Position numbers and translations under genes: made by a program
Notes under the pieces: generated by a model
What the model saw: only the letters and a program-made list of their open reading frames with translations
Told to the model about the DNA's origin: nothing
The model's database searches: none
DNA from: Pomphorhynchus laevis
Taxonomy: Eukaryota > Acanthocephala > Palaeacanthocephala > Echinorhynchida > Pomphorhynchidae
Length of the DNA: 64,000 bases
Direction: 5' to 3'
Assembly (NCBI GenBank): GCA_012934845.2
Contig: WNNJ02002078.1
Coordinates: 62,001-126,000, forward strand
In this document: one piece after another, positions 1-10,855 of the stretch
How the letters are laid out: every line of letters starts with the position of its first letter
Position numbering within the stretch: the stretch's first letter is position 1

Positions 1-58
1 TGAATCCGTCTTAATGAATCCGTCTTAATGAATCCGTCTTAATGAATCAGGCTGTCTT
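1..58 (+). repeat. 14-bp tandem repeat inside a LINE reading frame
   Basis: Three perfect copies of TGAATCCGTCTTAA are followed by a variant copy that starts TGAATCAGGCTGTC. Two more units occur at 5131-5158. At the second site the unit begins inside the codons for Leu-Met-Asn-Gln-Ala just after a Cys-Pro-Val-Cys motif, so the array seems to be an expansion of LINE coding sequence. A 14-bp unit shifts the frame at each copy. Confidence 0.85.
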
Positions 59-2889
59 CGCATACACGGACCTGTGAACTCGAGATGCTCAGGATCAGGT
101 CAACTTTCAAGTTCTTGTCCGTATGTTGCAGTCTCGTCATTTGGAGCAGGTCATGCGATTATTTTTGTTTAGTTGGACACCGTTAGGACATCTTCGAGTT
201 TCTCTTCGGCTACACCGCATGCTGCGACTACGAACGACCATTGCGGCGAACCAGCGTGCACCACTCTCGATCTTTTGCGCAGAGTTTGGATGAAACCCGT
301 CAATACGATCAAGCGCATTCCGTGAACCTGCGCCGTCGAGTTACAAATATGTTTTCGTCGCTACTTCTAAAGGCCTTGTGCTCAAACTCAATACACGTTT
401 GGGAATGCCTCTTATGCTTCTCAAAGCTCTGTCTACCGTCTACATCTAATCGTGCCCATTCGGAAATCCATACTGGTACGAAAATGAGCTTGCTTTTGGA
501 TAAATTTGAAGGCGGCGAGGATGTTAATTACCTTTCCACATCGGTTTTTCGTTCTTCCATAAAGTTTCTTTCTACAAACAACGACTATTTGGAGGTGATC
601 GAAATAACAAGGAGCGGGAATTATGGAAAAGCTATGCGACGTCTTTCACAGGGCAATATCGTGCTACACCCTGAGAATGATGATATCCAAATTGCATGCC
701 CTCCATAATTTGGTTTACCTTTGTTTTGGGACACTTCTCCAAAGCCTTACGTCACTAGCCAATTCCCTGATTTCGGGCTTACTTCCAATCGAACTGGCTC
801 CCTTTGTAGCCGGAGCTAATCTTCTGGCCTTAAATAAGCCTGATGGAGGGGTCCGCTTAATTGCCATCGGGGAACATTATGCCGCTTATGTGCAAAATGC
901 ATTTGTCAAAAGCTTCGGTCGCGGTTCACGGAATCACTCCAACCTCATCAGATCAGCTCGGTGTCGCCACTCCAAACGGTATGGAACAGATAACTCATCA
1001 AGTCCGTCGACTACATCATCTTCACGAGCAGGATGACAAATGGGTTTGGGTAAAGATTGACATTACTAACGCCTTCAACACCCTTAGTCGCAAATCCTTT
1101 ATCGATGCGGTGAGAAGGGAGTTTGCAGAAATGAGTCGATGGATTTTCTGGTGTTACGGATCTGGTTCGAACCTTCGATTCGGAAACACAGAGCCCCCTT
1201 CAGTCCTTGAGCGGAGTGCAGCAAGGAGATCCTCTCGGTCCTGTTTTGTTTTGTCTGGCACTGAAACCGATTATCGCCCTGATCACAAGAATCGAAGGAA
1301 TCGGCTTTAACAAATGGTACCTAGATGACGGCATTGTTGGCGGTACGCCAGGGGCTGCTGGCAAGGTCCTATCTCTTCTCCTTTCTGAATTTCCAGCCAT
1401 TAGGCTATCGTTAAACTGAAAAAAGACAGAGTTAGTTGGGAAGACTAACATTGTTGAGTCGATAAAGAGAGCTGCCTATTGATTATTTTGGCTAATCTAA
1501 CAAACAACTTTACCACCTTGGGAAGCCCTATCACACCTCATTAATACGGCACTTCCATCACTGCAACGGGATCATGATACTCTCGAAAAGCTACTAGACG
1601 CACAGGTTGTATTCATCCTGCTACGCAGTTGCGCATCAGCTGCACCAGTTAACCATTTTATGCGCACGGTTGTGCCTGCTTTTGCCGAAAAGAATTTCCG
1701 GAGGTTCGACGAGATAGTCTTAGATTGCTTCCGCTCTATAACTTTCATTCATCCGGATAAGCTGACATGGTCACTAGCTTGCCTACCACTGAAGATGGGG
1801 TTTAGGTCTTCGAAGCTGTGTCCAACACTCGTCAGCGGCATTTCTTTCAACCGTAAACCTTGTCTCTAAACAGTCGAATTTAGACCTATAAACTTTCCCC
1901 GGTTATGAAGCCGTAATTCCCAACATCCCGCAGTTTGACCGAGGACACCAATCGAAACAACGGGGTTTATAACATTGCATAGACGAGGTGTCGCGTCAAA
2001 GACTTTTGGAAAGCATCGATTGTTCTAATGCAGCCCGATTATTGGCAGTTTCATGTCCGCACGAGTGGGCTTGGCAGCAAGCCGTCCCAAACAAAGCTAC
2101 GCACATGAATTTTGAACCGAACGAATTTGTTGTAATACTTCGTCTGTGGTTAGGAATGCCGCTCTGTAATAGTGAATACAGGTGCAGACGCTGTCTTAGA
2201 ATGACAGACAAGTTTGGTTTCCTCGCCTTAACCTGTCAGTTCGGTGGTCATCCAGGCATTCGTCATGATGGATTGCTGCGAGACACGATATTTCAGGCGG
2301 CGGTTTCTGCAGGGCTGAGAGTTACAAAGGAAGTACCGAATCTAGTACGCAAATTACGAGAGAGACCGGAAAATATTTTGATCTATGAATATCCCCCCGC
2401 TTGTAGTCAATTTTGCGGTTACGAACCCTCAACAAAATGCTTACGTTTCCATAGCGCCAAGATCCCTGGACACGCAGCAAACAAATATGTAGCATGCGTT
2501 AAGGATCGAAAATACAAAAAGAAAATGAAGGATAGTGATTACAGCTTCACGGCCGCAGTTACTGAGAACTATGTAGGCTGGAACTCTCAAGGCAATACCT
2601 TGATAAGATTCATAACCCGGTTAATGTCATGGCGAAACAGTATCCATATAGCAAGGCGGCGGATTAGCTGTTCCAGCGTGTGTCGGTTGCATTGATGCGT
2701 GGAAACGCCAAAGCGATTCTCAAAAGCCTCGATGATTTAGGACAACCCATAATAGAAAGTAGCCTTGATCACTGCGACGACCCAACTCCACGACTCAACT
2801 CTATAGGTTTCCTTATCATGCTCGCAGTTCAAACAGAAGAGGTCATTCGTGAGGCCGAACCACTGACAGTCCACTGTTCTGTCGACTAA
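1..2889 (+). mobile_element. REL-endonuclease LINE (R2/R4/NeSL/Hero/Utopia-like), decayed copy 1
   Basis: This is a broken single-ORF LINE whose upstream end lies outside the window. Reverse transcriptase signatures appear in order but in shifting frames: LNKPDGGVRLIAIGE near 825-870, KIDITNAFNTLSR near 1050-1095, SGVQQGDPLGPVLFCLA near 1207-1262 and the catalytic-type YLDDG near 1315-1330. The palm thus has Y-L-D-D. The C-terminal part is open from 1988 to 2695. It has a CRRCL zinc-knuckle-like motif followed by RHDGLLRD and GHAANKYV-type segments, matching the region of the restriction-like endonuclease. The reading then continues in another frame to 2889. Several stops and frameshifts interrupt it (for example the frame change near 2690), so it is inactive. 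The exact clade within the REL group is uncertain. Confidence 0.8.
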
Positions 2890-3320
2890 ATCAAAACTAT
2901 CATCCATAATCTACAAAACGCCTATAGCGAAAGCCTCAATTATGTTCAAATAAGAGAGGGCGTATATATGATTAACAGCCGCCTTTGTACTCCAACCCTT
3001 TCATTATAACGCCGTTTGTATCGTAGACGTTGGGAGATCGCTGCCATCGATCGACCCCAACACACTGCCAGCTTGTTGACGAACGTCGACAAAAGTGTGA
3101 TCTCCTGCCCGGAATCACGCTGTCAGTGCTTGTGGCAGTATGACTGCCGAATCTGAGCGTGAAGAGAACGGAAATACGCAGGTCTCCTCGTCGTTGTGTT
3201 TCATTCATCGCAAGCTAAAGAGATTACCGAATGACCCATTCGTATATTCAAAAAATTGCCACTAATATATCCAGAAAGCACGTGTCCCTGATTATGAGCA
3301 ATAATTTTCAATCAACATGA
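2890..3320. other. Stretch with no identified gene
   Basis: GC content is higher here than in the AT-rich spacers, suggesting former transposon sequence. A short plus-strand frame from about 3138 to 3262 (MTAESEREENGNTQ) precedes the endonuclease-like fragment and may be remains of an ORF1. Nothing firm can be said. Confidence 0.3.
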
Positions 3321-3761
3321 TCCGTAGATGATGCCATTTATGCATTGAACACGTGTAATCCAGATATTGTTTTATTTCAAAACCCACCGGAATTAGTCAA
3401 CATATTTGTGTCTCAACATTACACGGCTGTTAAGCCGTCTTCAAATACTATAAACGGTCGACTAACCGTTTACGCTAAGACTTACCAGACAATGAGAGTA
3501 AAACGCATTTTGATAGAAGAAATATGTGATGAGGTGGCATACTTCATAGTGGACTCGTCCAGCACTGGAATAAACAGTTTCAAACAAGTTTCAGAGTTCG
3601 AGTGCCAGTTGATTTCGACCCACACACCAGATAATAAGGCGTTTGACGTACTCATTTATCACCTAACAATTGTGAAGCCCGACATTGCCTGCACTGAGCT
3701 CGCCATTGTGCTTCACTACGCGAAGAAACGTTGTATCATCATCGTGATTTGCAGGAATTGA
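3321..3761 (+). pseudogene. Endonuclease/exonuclease/phosphatase-like fragment, probably from another LINE
   Basis: An uninterrupted frame of 147 codons without a clear start. It resembles the N-terminal half of an APE-type (EEP) LINE endonuclease: NTCNPDIVLFQNPPEL fits the 'PDI-x-L-Q-E' motif, with Asn in place of the usual Glu. This is followed by GRLTVYAK, DEVAYFIVD and STHTPDN, which fit the beta strands and the loop before the GDFN motif. A possible GDFN relic reads FGDLEKIK near 3820. The piece lies only 430 bp after the REL LINE. It may be an unrelated nested LINE. I assign the family by motif order only; the stretch from 3760 to 4260 is open in pieces but unrecognised. Confidence 0.4.
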
Positions 3762-4260
3762 AATGCCTTATCGAGCCTAAACGAGGCAGTTGATACGGCA
3801 CTGTTGCAGGTGCTATTTGGCGATCTTGAAAAGATCAAGCTTTATAACAGCTTCATCAGTCCAACCATGGTTCAAATGCTGTAGTATGAGCAATTGACCA
3901 TTCCATTTTTCTCGAGGCTGATTAAGAGTATCGTTCGGCAATGGCTTTCCAACTTTTACAACGAGAACCGACCGGCATCTTCCATTTGAACGGCGGGCGA
4001 ATTGAGTATTGTTGCAGCCTGGCAAAGATAGAATAACGACTTTGGCGATGGATTCAGTATGGCTGCCCTTTGTGGACGACATTCCTGTGAGCGCAGTCAA
4101 TCACCGACGAGTTGTGACTTCCCTTCCAGAATTGGAAGCCCCGACAAAACGACGCAACATGCGGATAATATACCGGACATCTTCAGGGAACGTCTCGGTG
4201 ACTTGCGGACGGGATATACATATTTGACGTGCCGGTTTGCCAGGTTATTAAAGCAGTGAC

Positions 4261-4805
4261 CACAATTTCTACTTTAAAATTTTTTACTCCTGTCGTTCAT
4301 TTTAGTCAATTATATCTAAATTATTATTTAATAATATGTAAATTCGTTTCAATAATTTTTCATTGTAATTCGTTATTTTAATTCGCTATTCATAATTTAT
4401 AATTCGTTATATAATGACTTAAATTTGTAATTTAGTAAGTTGATTAACAACGAAAGATTAAATACATCGAAAATTAAAAGTTGGAAAATATAATATTTGA
4501 TAAAATTAAAAGGAAAATTAAAAAACCATAATTTATAATTCGTTATTTTAATTCGTTAAAATCATATTTTATTTAATATTTAATAATTTTAATAATATTT
4601 AAGAAATCTGAGAGATAAAAATCTGAGGGAAAAAATCTAAGAGATAAAGATATAAAATATAAAAAACATACAAATTAAAAAAGGATTTATTCAGTGAACC
4701 AAGAGTGTCTCCAATTGTTATAATTAAGATAAAATAAATAACACAACACAATCACAATCCGAGCAAGGCAAAGCTATAAGTATCGATCAACTGATTACAA
4801 TCCAG
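4261..4805. other. AT-rich spacer, nothing identified
   Basis: Low-complexity AT-rich sequence with repeated ATAATTTATAATTCGTTA-type words. No coding or structural signal was recognised. Confidence 0.5.
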
Positions 4806-4807
4806 GT

Positions 4808-4884
4808 TCAAACTCCGTCATACAAAACTCAAGCATACAAAACTCCGTCATACAAACTCAAGCATACAAAACTCCGTCATCGCT
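4808..4884 (+). repeat. Short direct repeats with ACTCCGTCATACAA core
   Basis: The phrase AAACTCCGTCATACAA and its partner ACTCAAGCATACAA alternate about two and a half times directly upstream of the Cys-rich LINE start. It may be part of the LINE 5' untranslated region. Confidence 0.75.
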
Positions 4885-4906
4885 ACTTATAGGCGCTCTG
4901 ACTATT

Positions 4907-5158
4907 ATGCCCAGAAGGAAACCCGCCGAGATGTCTAGATGCTGCACGTGTAATGGCCAAGCAGCAGGTTGAAAGCTTATACGTGTGCAAAGTCTGGTAA
5001 ATTGTGCACCGACTGCCTTGTCAGGAATTGTTCGAATCAAATAAGACAGAGAATGAGGTCATAAACAGAAACCTTGATGCTAGATTCGAATCTGAAAATA
5101 CGGGATGTTGTCCGGTCTGTGGTAAAGTCTTAATGAATCAGGCTTAATGAATCCGTCT
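4907..5158 (+). mobile_element. 5' end of a REL LINE: Cys-rich N-terminal zinc motif
   Basis: An ATG at 4907 opens MPRRKPAEMSRCCTCNGQ. After a frame change the sequence continues with TCAKSGKLCTDCL and NCSNQ. This C-x2-C ... C ... C-x2-C arrangement is the kind of N-terminal zinc motif found in REL-type LINE proteins. A second finger start, GCCPVCGKV, follows near 5105-5130. The reading ends in the same 14-bp repeat that opens the window, and PLE sequence begins right after. It is a 5' fragment of the same element type as at 1-2889, cut at the repeat. There is one internal frameshift between the two Cys clusters and a TGA at about 4970. Confidence 0.6.
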
Positions 5159-6475
5159 TTATATTATAATTGTTTGTTATAAAATAACAAACAATTATAA
5201 AAGGAAAAATCAAATTAATAAAGATATGTATAAAGAACTTACTAAATTAAAGGATAACTATATAATAACAACTATTGATTAAGCTAGTAATAACTTTGTC
5301 TTCATATGCAAAAAGCTTTATTATGATATACAGATGAAAGAAGTTAATTCTAATGATTTAAATGTAAATTCAACATATGAACGTAGTGATTTTAGTTTAT
5401 AAACAATTATTACAAGTCACTGTTCTATAATGGATAAAAAGGGTATAAAGGTTGAATCCCATAATAAAACTATATCTATATTATATTGGAATCCAAAATT
5501 ACATAAAAATCCAATAAAACCTAGGTTCATATGTAGTGCGTTTAAATGTACATTAAAACCACTTTCTGTCTATATGAATAAAATACTTAAAGTAATTAAA
5601 GCACACTTCAAAAAATATTGTAGGATAATCGAAATTATTACTGGTATAAAACACTATTTTAGTATTGATTCAAAAATCTAACAAAAATTAAACCATCAAA
5701 TAAATATAAATATATGGATAAAATTGAATTAATGGAATCCTTAAATATTTTGATAAATCAAAATTATTTGAAATTTTGTATTGATGATATATGTGTATTA
5801 AATTCTAATAATTTTTATTCAATTAGTGAGCACATTTATCCAGAAAGCCTTATTCTTAACAAAACCAATATTAATGATAAAGAAGGTGTATATTAGACAA
5901 ATTAAAGGGCTTTTAATTGAAGGTAATAGTAGCCCAATGATAGCTTACTTATTTTTAAGCTTTATAGAATATGAATTTGTTCATAACTGTAAAAATAATA
6001 TATTATATAATAATATATAATTAATATATTATTAATATATATATTATATCGTAAAGATGAAATATTTAAATATTCAAAACTATGTTTGCATGAGCATTCA
6101 TGCATACCATATAATATAAAATATAATACATTAAATAATGAAATTTTAAGAATTGCAACAATTTGTAACGATATTGGCTTTCTTCAAAATCATTTAAATA
6201 ATTTAATAGATACATATTTTAAACATATTTATATACATGTTTATATGTGTATTAAATTCTAGCAATTTTTATTCAATAAGCGAACAAGTCGTAATAAAAC
6301 TAATATTAATGATAAAGAAGGCGTATATCTAGATATGAACATTAAATTAACATTAACTAAAACTACTATTAATTTATATCGTAAAGATAACATATTTAAA
6401 TTTACAAGAAACATATTTTTGCATGAGCATTCATGCATACCATCAAAATTATATAAAGATATGAAATATATTGTT
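5159..6475 (+). mobile_element. Penelope-like element reverse transcriptase, broken plus-strand copy
   Basis: Pieces of a PLE reverse transcriptase follow in sense order: ASNNFVFICKKLYYD (near 5285-5330), ILYWNPKLHKNPIKPRFI (5480-5535), KCTLKPLSVYMNKILK, then a fragment around a CIDDICV motif (5775-5800; other copies read RYIDD), LLIEGNSSPMIAYLFLSF (5905-5965) and the C-terminal YRKD segment (6375-6440). The Y-W-x-P-K-L-H-K-x-P motif and SPMIADLF-type motif are typical of PLEs. The order of the later pieces is scrambled relative to a normal PLE, so this is several overlapping fragments. No GIY-YIG domain is seen in this family here. Codons are strongly AT-biased compared with the LINEs. Confidence 0.75.
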
Positions 6476-8760
6476 CTTATTAGATAATATTAATTATATT
6501 TACTAATTTGTTTGTTTTGAACATTTTCCCGATTACTGCAAAGCTATTGTATCATGTAATATTGTATTTATTATATTAGATAAGATTAATTATCTATTAA
6601 TAAAGATAAAATTAATTATATTTACTAATTTGTTTGTTTTGAACATTTTCCCGATTACTGCAAAGCTATTGTATCATGTAATATTGTATTTAGTATATTA
6701 GATAATATTAATAATCTATTAAATAATGTGAAATTAATAATCTTAAATAAATTTGTTGGTTTTGCACATTTTCCTGATTCCTGCAAAGCTATTGTATCAT
6801 GTAATATTGTATTTATTATATTAGATAATATTAATTTTCTATTAATAAATATAAAATTAATTATCTTAACTAATTTGTTTGTTTTTAACATTTTCCATCA
6901 TGTTATATTGTATTAAGTATCAAACTTAATACAATATAAATGAGTCTACGTATTTAATATAATTATAAACAAAACAAAACATAATAATGCTAAATCAAAA
7001 TTTAATAATTAAATAATTAAATTAATAATTGTTTTAAGATTTTCTATGTTTAAAGAAATTATTAATTAATATCGTAAAGATAATATTTAATTTTACAAGA
7101 AACATTTTTGCATGATAATTCATGCATACCATATAATATAAAATATAATACATTAAATAATGAAATTTTAAGGATTGCAACAATATGATTGCAACTTATT
7201 TTTAATATTTATAGAATATGAATTTGTTCATAACTGTGTAATTATTGTTCTTATTAGATAATATTAATTATCTATTAATAAAGATAAAATTAATTATCTT
7301 TACTAATTTGTAGGCTTTAAACATTTTCCCGATTACTTCGAAGCTATTGGATAATGTAATATTGTCTTTATTATATTAGAAAATATTAATTATCTATTAA
7401 TATAGATAAAATTAATTATCTTACCTAATTTGTCTGTTTTGAACATTTTCCCGATTCCTGCAAAGCTATTGTATCATGTAATATTGTATTTATTATATTA
7501 GATAATATTAATTATCTATTTAATAATGTAAAATTAATTATCTTAAATAAATTTGTTGGTTTTGCACATTTTCCCGATTCCTGCAAAGCTATTGTATCAT
7601 GTAATATTGTATTTATTATATTAGATAATATTAATTATCTATTTAATAATGTGAAATTAATTATATTTACTAATTTGTTTGTTTTGAACATTTTCCCGAT
7701 TCCTGCAAAGCTATTGTATCATGTAATATTGTATTTAGTATATTAGATAATATTAATAATCTATTAAATAATGTGAAATTAATAATCTTAAATAAATTTG
7801 TTGGTTTTGCACATTTTCCTGATTCCTGCAAAGCTATTGTATCATGTAATATTGTATTTATTATATTAGATAATATTAATTATCTATTAATAAAGATAAA
7901 ATTAATAATCTTAACTAATTTGTTGGTTTTGAACATTTTCCCGATTTCTGCAAAGCTATTGTATAATGTAATATTGTATTTAGTATATTAGATAATATTA
8001 ATAATCTATTAAATAATGTGAAATTAATTATCTTAACTAATTTGTTTGTTTTGAACATTTTCCCGATTACTGCAAACTATTGAATCATGTAATATTGTAT
8101 TTATTATATTAGATAATATTAATAATCTATTAAATAATGTGAAATTAATAATCTTAACTAATTTGTTGGTTTTGCACATTTTCCCGATCACTGCAAAGCT
8201 ATTGTATCATGTAATATTGTATTTATTATATTAGATAATATTAATAATCTATTAAATAATGTGAAATTAATAATCTTAACTAATTTGTTGGTTTTGAACA
8301 TTTTCCCGATTTCTGCAAAGCTATTGTATAATGTAATATTGTATTTAGTATATTAGATAATATTAATAATCTATTAAATAATGTGAAATTAATTATCTTA
8401 ACTAATTTGTTTGTTTTGAACATTTTCCCGATTACTGCAAACTATTGAATCATGTAATATTGTATTTATTATATTATATAATATTAATTATCTTTTAATA
8501 AAGATAAATTAATTATATTTACTAATTTGTTGGTTTTGAACATTTTCCGATTACTGCAAAGCTATTGTATAATGTAATATTTTATTTAGTATATTAGATA
8601 ATATTAATAATCTATTAAATAATGTGAAATTAATTATCTTAACTAATTTGTTTGTTTTGAACATTTTCCCGATTACTGCAAACTATTGAATCATGTAATA
8701 TTGTATTTATTATATTATATAATATTAATTATCTTTTAATAAAGATAAAATTAATTATCT
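6476..8760 (+). repeat. AT-rich tandem repeat, about 122-bp unit
   Basis: Roughly 18 head-to-tail units share the core words ACATTTTCCCGATT, CTGCAAAGCTATTG and ATCATGTAATATTG, followed by TTAGATAATATTAAT and ATCTATTAA. In the best part (8020-8740) successive units are about 122 bp apart. Unit sub-types alternate (ending ATTTATTATATTA or ATTTAGTATATTA), which suggests amplification as higher-order pairs. A PLE scrap interrupts it around 6930-7240. Open frames within it are by-products of the repeat. Confidence 0.85.
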
Positions 8761-10394
8761 ATTTTTGGTTTTAATACATGTGTTTTATTAGGAGTTCTAT
8801 AATATAGCTGACTATTTTTTAAGCTTTATTTTTTACTATGTAAAAAATAAGTCTAAAAATAATTTATCAAAATTATCAAAATAATTTTGAATTATTTAAT
8901 AATAAATTGAATTATTAAAATCCTTAAATATTTTAATAAATCAAAAGTATTTAAAATACATCAATATAGAATATATTGATTTATATTTAATTAATTTTGT
9001 AAATATTTTAAAAACCATTGTTAATCTTATCGATTGTAGATAAGCTTCTATTAATTATAAGAGATAATTTTTGTTAATCGAATATTAGCACAGGCTTTAT
9101 ACCAGATATGATACTGGCTATTGTCTACAGATTTGATATTTACACGCGTTCAAAGTTCATAAATTTTGTAATATCAAAGATTGAAATATATTTATTTTCG
9201 CTAAACTCAGTGTTTTTCTTTGTGTAATCGGTTTGGTAACGGTATTGTGTTCTGCCTTAGATTAGCAAATGTTTCCAGTTTGTTTAATTAGCGCTAATTC
9301 CAAATGGCGCTAATTAGTTGCACCAAAGCAAACTCTGCCTTTGGCTGTTGTGCAGACAAAATGTGCTTGGCTTATTGAATGAGCGAACGCTCATTATTGG
9401 AAAATCGAAAATGCTAATTGAAAGTTATGGAGATGTACAACCATTGGATACCATATGGACTTGAGTGCGTGTGAGAAAAGTACATTGTCAAACGCGATAT
9501 CAGATTTTGAAGACAAAAGTCGCCGGCGTTAATTACTTTCGCGATACAATCTTTACTTGATACATCTTTTATAATACCTCAGGCGTTCATAGTCAATACA
9601 CAAATACAATTACAACACGCATTATAGTCAGAATTACAATGTATATATGTCACACAATCCAAATTTTTACAATACAATCCATATTTTGACAGGCATTTCC
9701 CGTTTTTATTGATTGTATATCGAATATCATCATTAACTGTTTTGAAATGCGCGTTGTGGCGGCACCATTCGATTTAAATACAAAGGCAACTTGTATTTAA
9801 CATTTCCCTACGTAATTATGCAAATGCGCCTGGAAAATCGTAGTTGAACAGTCGAATAGCTGAACACTTTTGAAACTGATGTCGATATTTGTAATAGCCT
9901 TCGATTGCAATCATGAACGAATAGAATATGAGCACATGAGAAATACTTTATGCATTTTGCCAGATCATCTAACTGTCAATAATGTAATTGAAATAGGAAT
10001 TAAGAAAAGCAAAGTTTAGAGAACTTACAGCTGAAAATTCACTTGAGGATTTGTGATTCATTCACGGTATGCTGACAGCTTTTGCAAAGGTTTTTCTCAG
10101 ACAAAAATTTCCAGTGTTTTTAAGGATCCTCCTTGCTGGAAATTATTAGTTCGAATCCTAAGCAGGTAAACTTATTTAATGAAACATTGTATTAAATGTT
10201 GCTCGATCGCCACTATTGATGTAACTTCGTGTGATATGCATGCAAATAGGATCAATATCTGCAATTCACAGAAGTTAAAGATGTAATATTTTTAATTATA
10301 TAATCAATGTACGAGCATTCTATGCATTCCTTTTATTAATGCAATTTACATTTTACAAATTAATAATTTTTGTAATTTAACCTTTAATTTGTAG
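8761..10394. other. Upstream region of the Emi-like gene
   Basis: No coding sequence was recognised in 1.6 kb. From about 9090 the base composition becomes more balanced than in the satellite, as expected for a gene's 5' region. Noted sites are a direct repeat GCGCTAATT at about 9291 and 9308 and a perfect palindrome at 9378-9395. A promoter and a non-coding first exon may lie here, because the ATG follows a splice-acceptor-like TTTGTAG directly. Confidence 0.4.
9378..9395. promoter_or_regulatory. Perfect inverted repeat AATGAGCG-AA-CGCTCATT
   Basis: Eight-base arms separated by two bases, about 1 kb upstream of the Emi-like coding start and followed at once by ATTGG (an inverted CCAAT word). 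The symmetry suits a dimeric DNA-binding protein, but this is inference only. Confidence 0.3.
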
Positions 10395-10855
10395 ATGTCG
10401 ATGAAATTTTTTAACGATGATGAAACCCTAACGAACAAGCAGCGCCATGATTCAGGATATATTTCGGATAGGTCAATATCGTTTGACGACAGTATTTTAG
10501 CATCTAGCGGAAATGAAAACCAAGAACTTTCATTTACAAGAACCGGAAATAAGTCGAACGATCAGCTAGCAGACAGGTCCTCCCCGCTTAAAAGACGAAA
10601 TACTGCGCCGGCGCATTTTGATAGTCCCTCGAAACGTTTAAGTTCTCCAAACTGCTATCTCGATGTTCTAGAGCCTTCTCCGGGTTATATGCAAAAATTT
10701 GTAGAAGAAGTTTTACCCACTATTCATGGTGGAGATAACGACAGTTTAACAAAATCTCCAAAAAAGGTTGACATACTTCGAAATTTATGGATTAGCGATT
10801 CGTATGAAGTGCTAAACGTGATCTTTAAACAATTGGACTCTAAAGATTTGATGCG
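10395..10855 (+). CDS. Emi-like gene, coding exon 1
   Basis: Residues 1-153 plus two bases of codon 154. It ends in ATGCG followed by the donor GTAAGA. It encodes the degron and the first half of the F-box. Confidence 0.88.

Noticed and set aside
6655-7991. Open frames in the AT-rich satellite (repeated FPDSCKAIVSCNIVF type)
   Set aside because: The frames simply follow the repeat unit and recur in several units.
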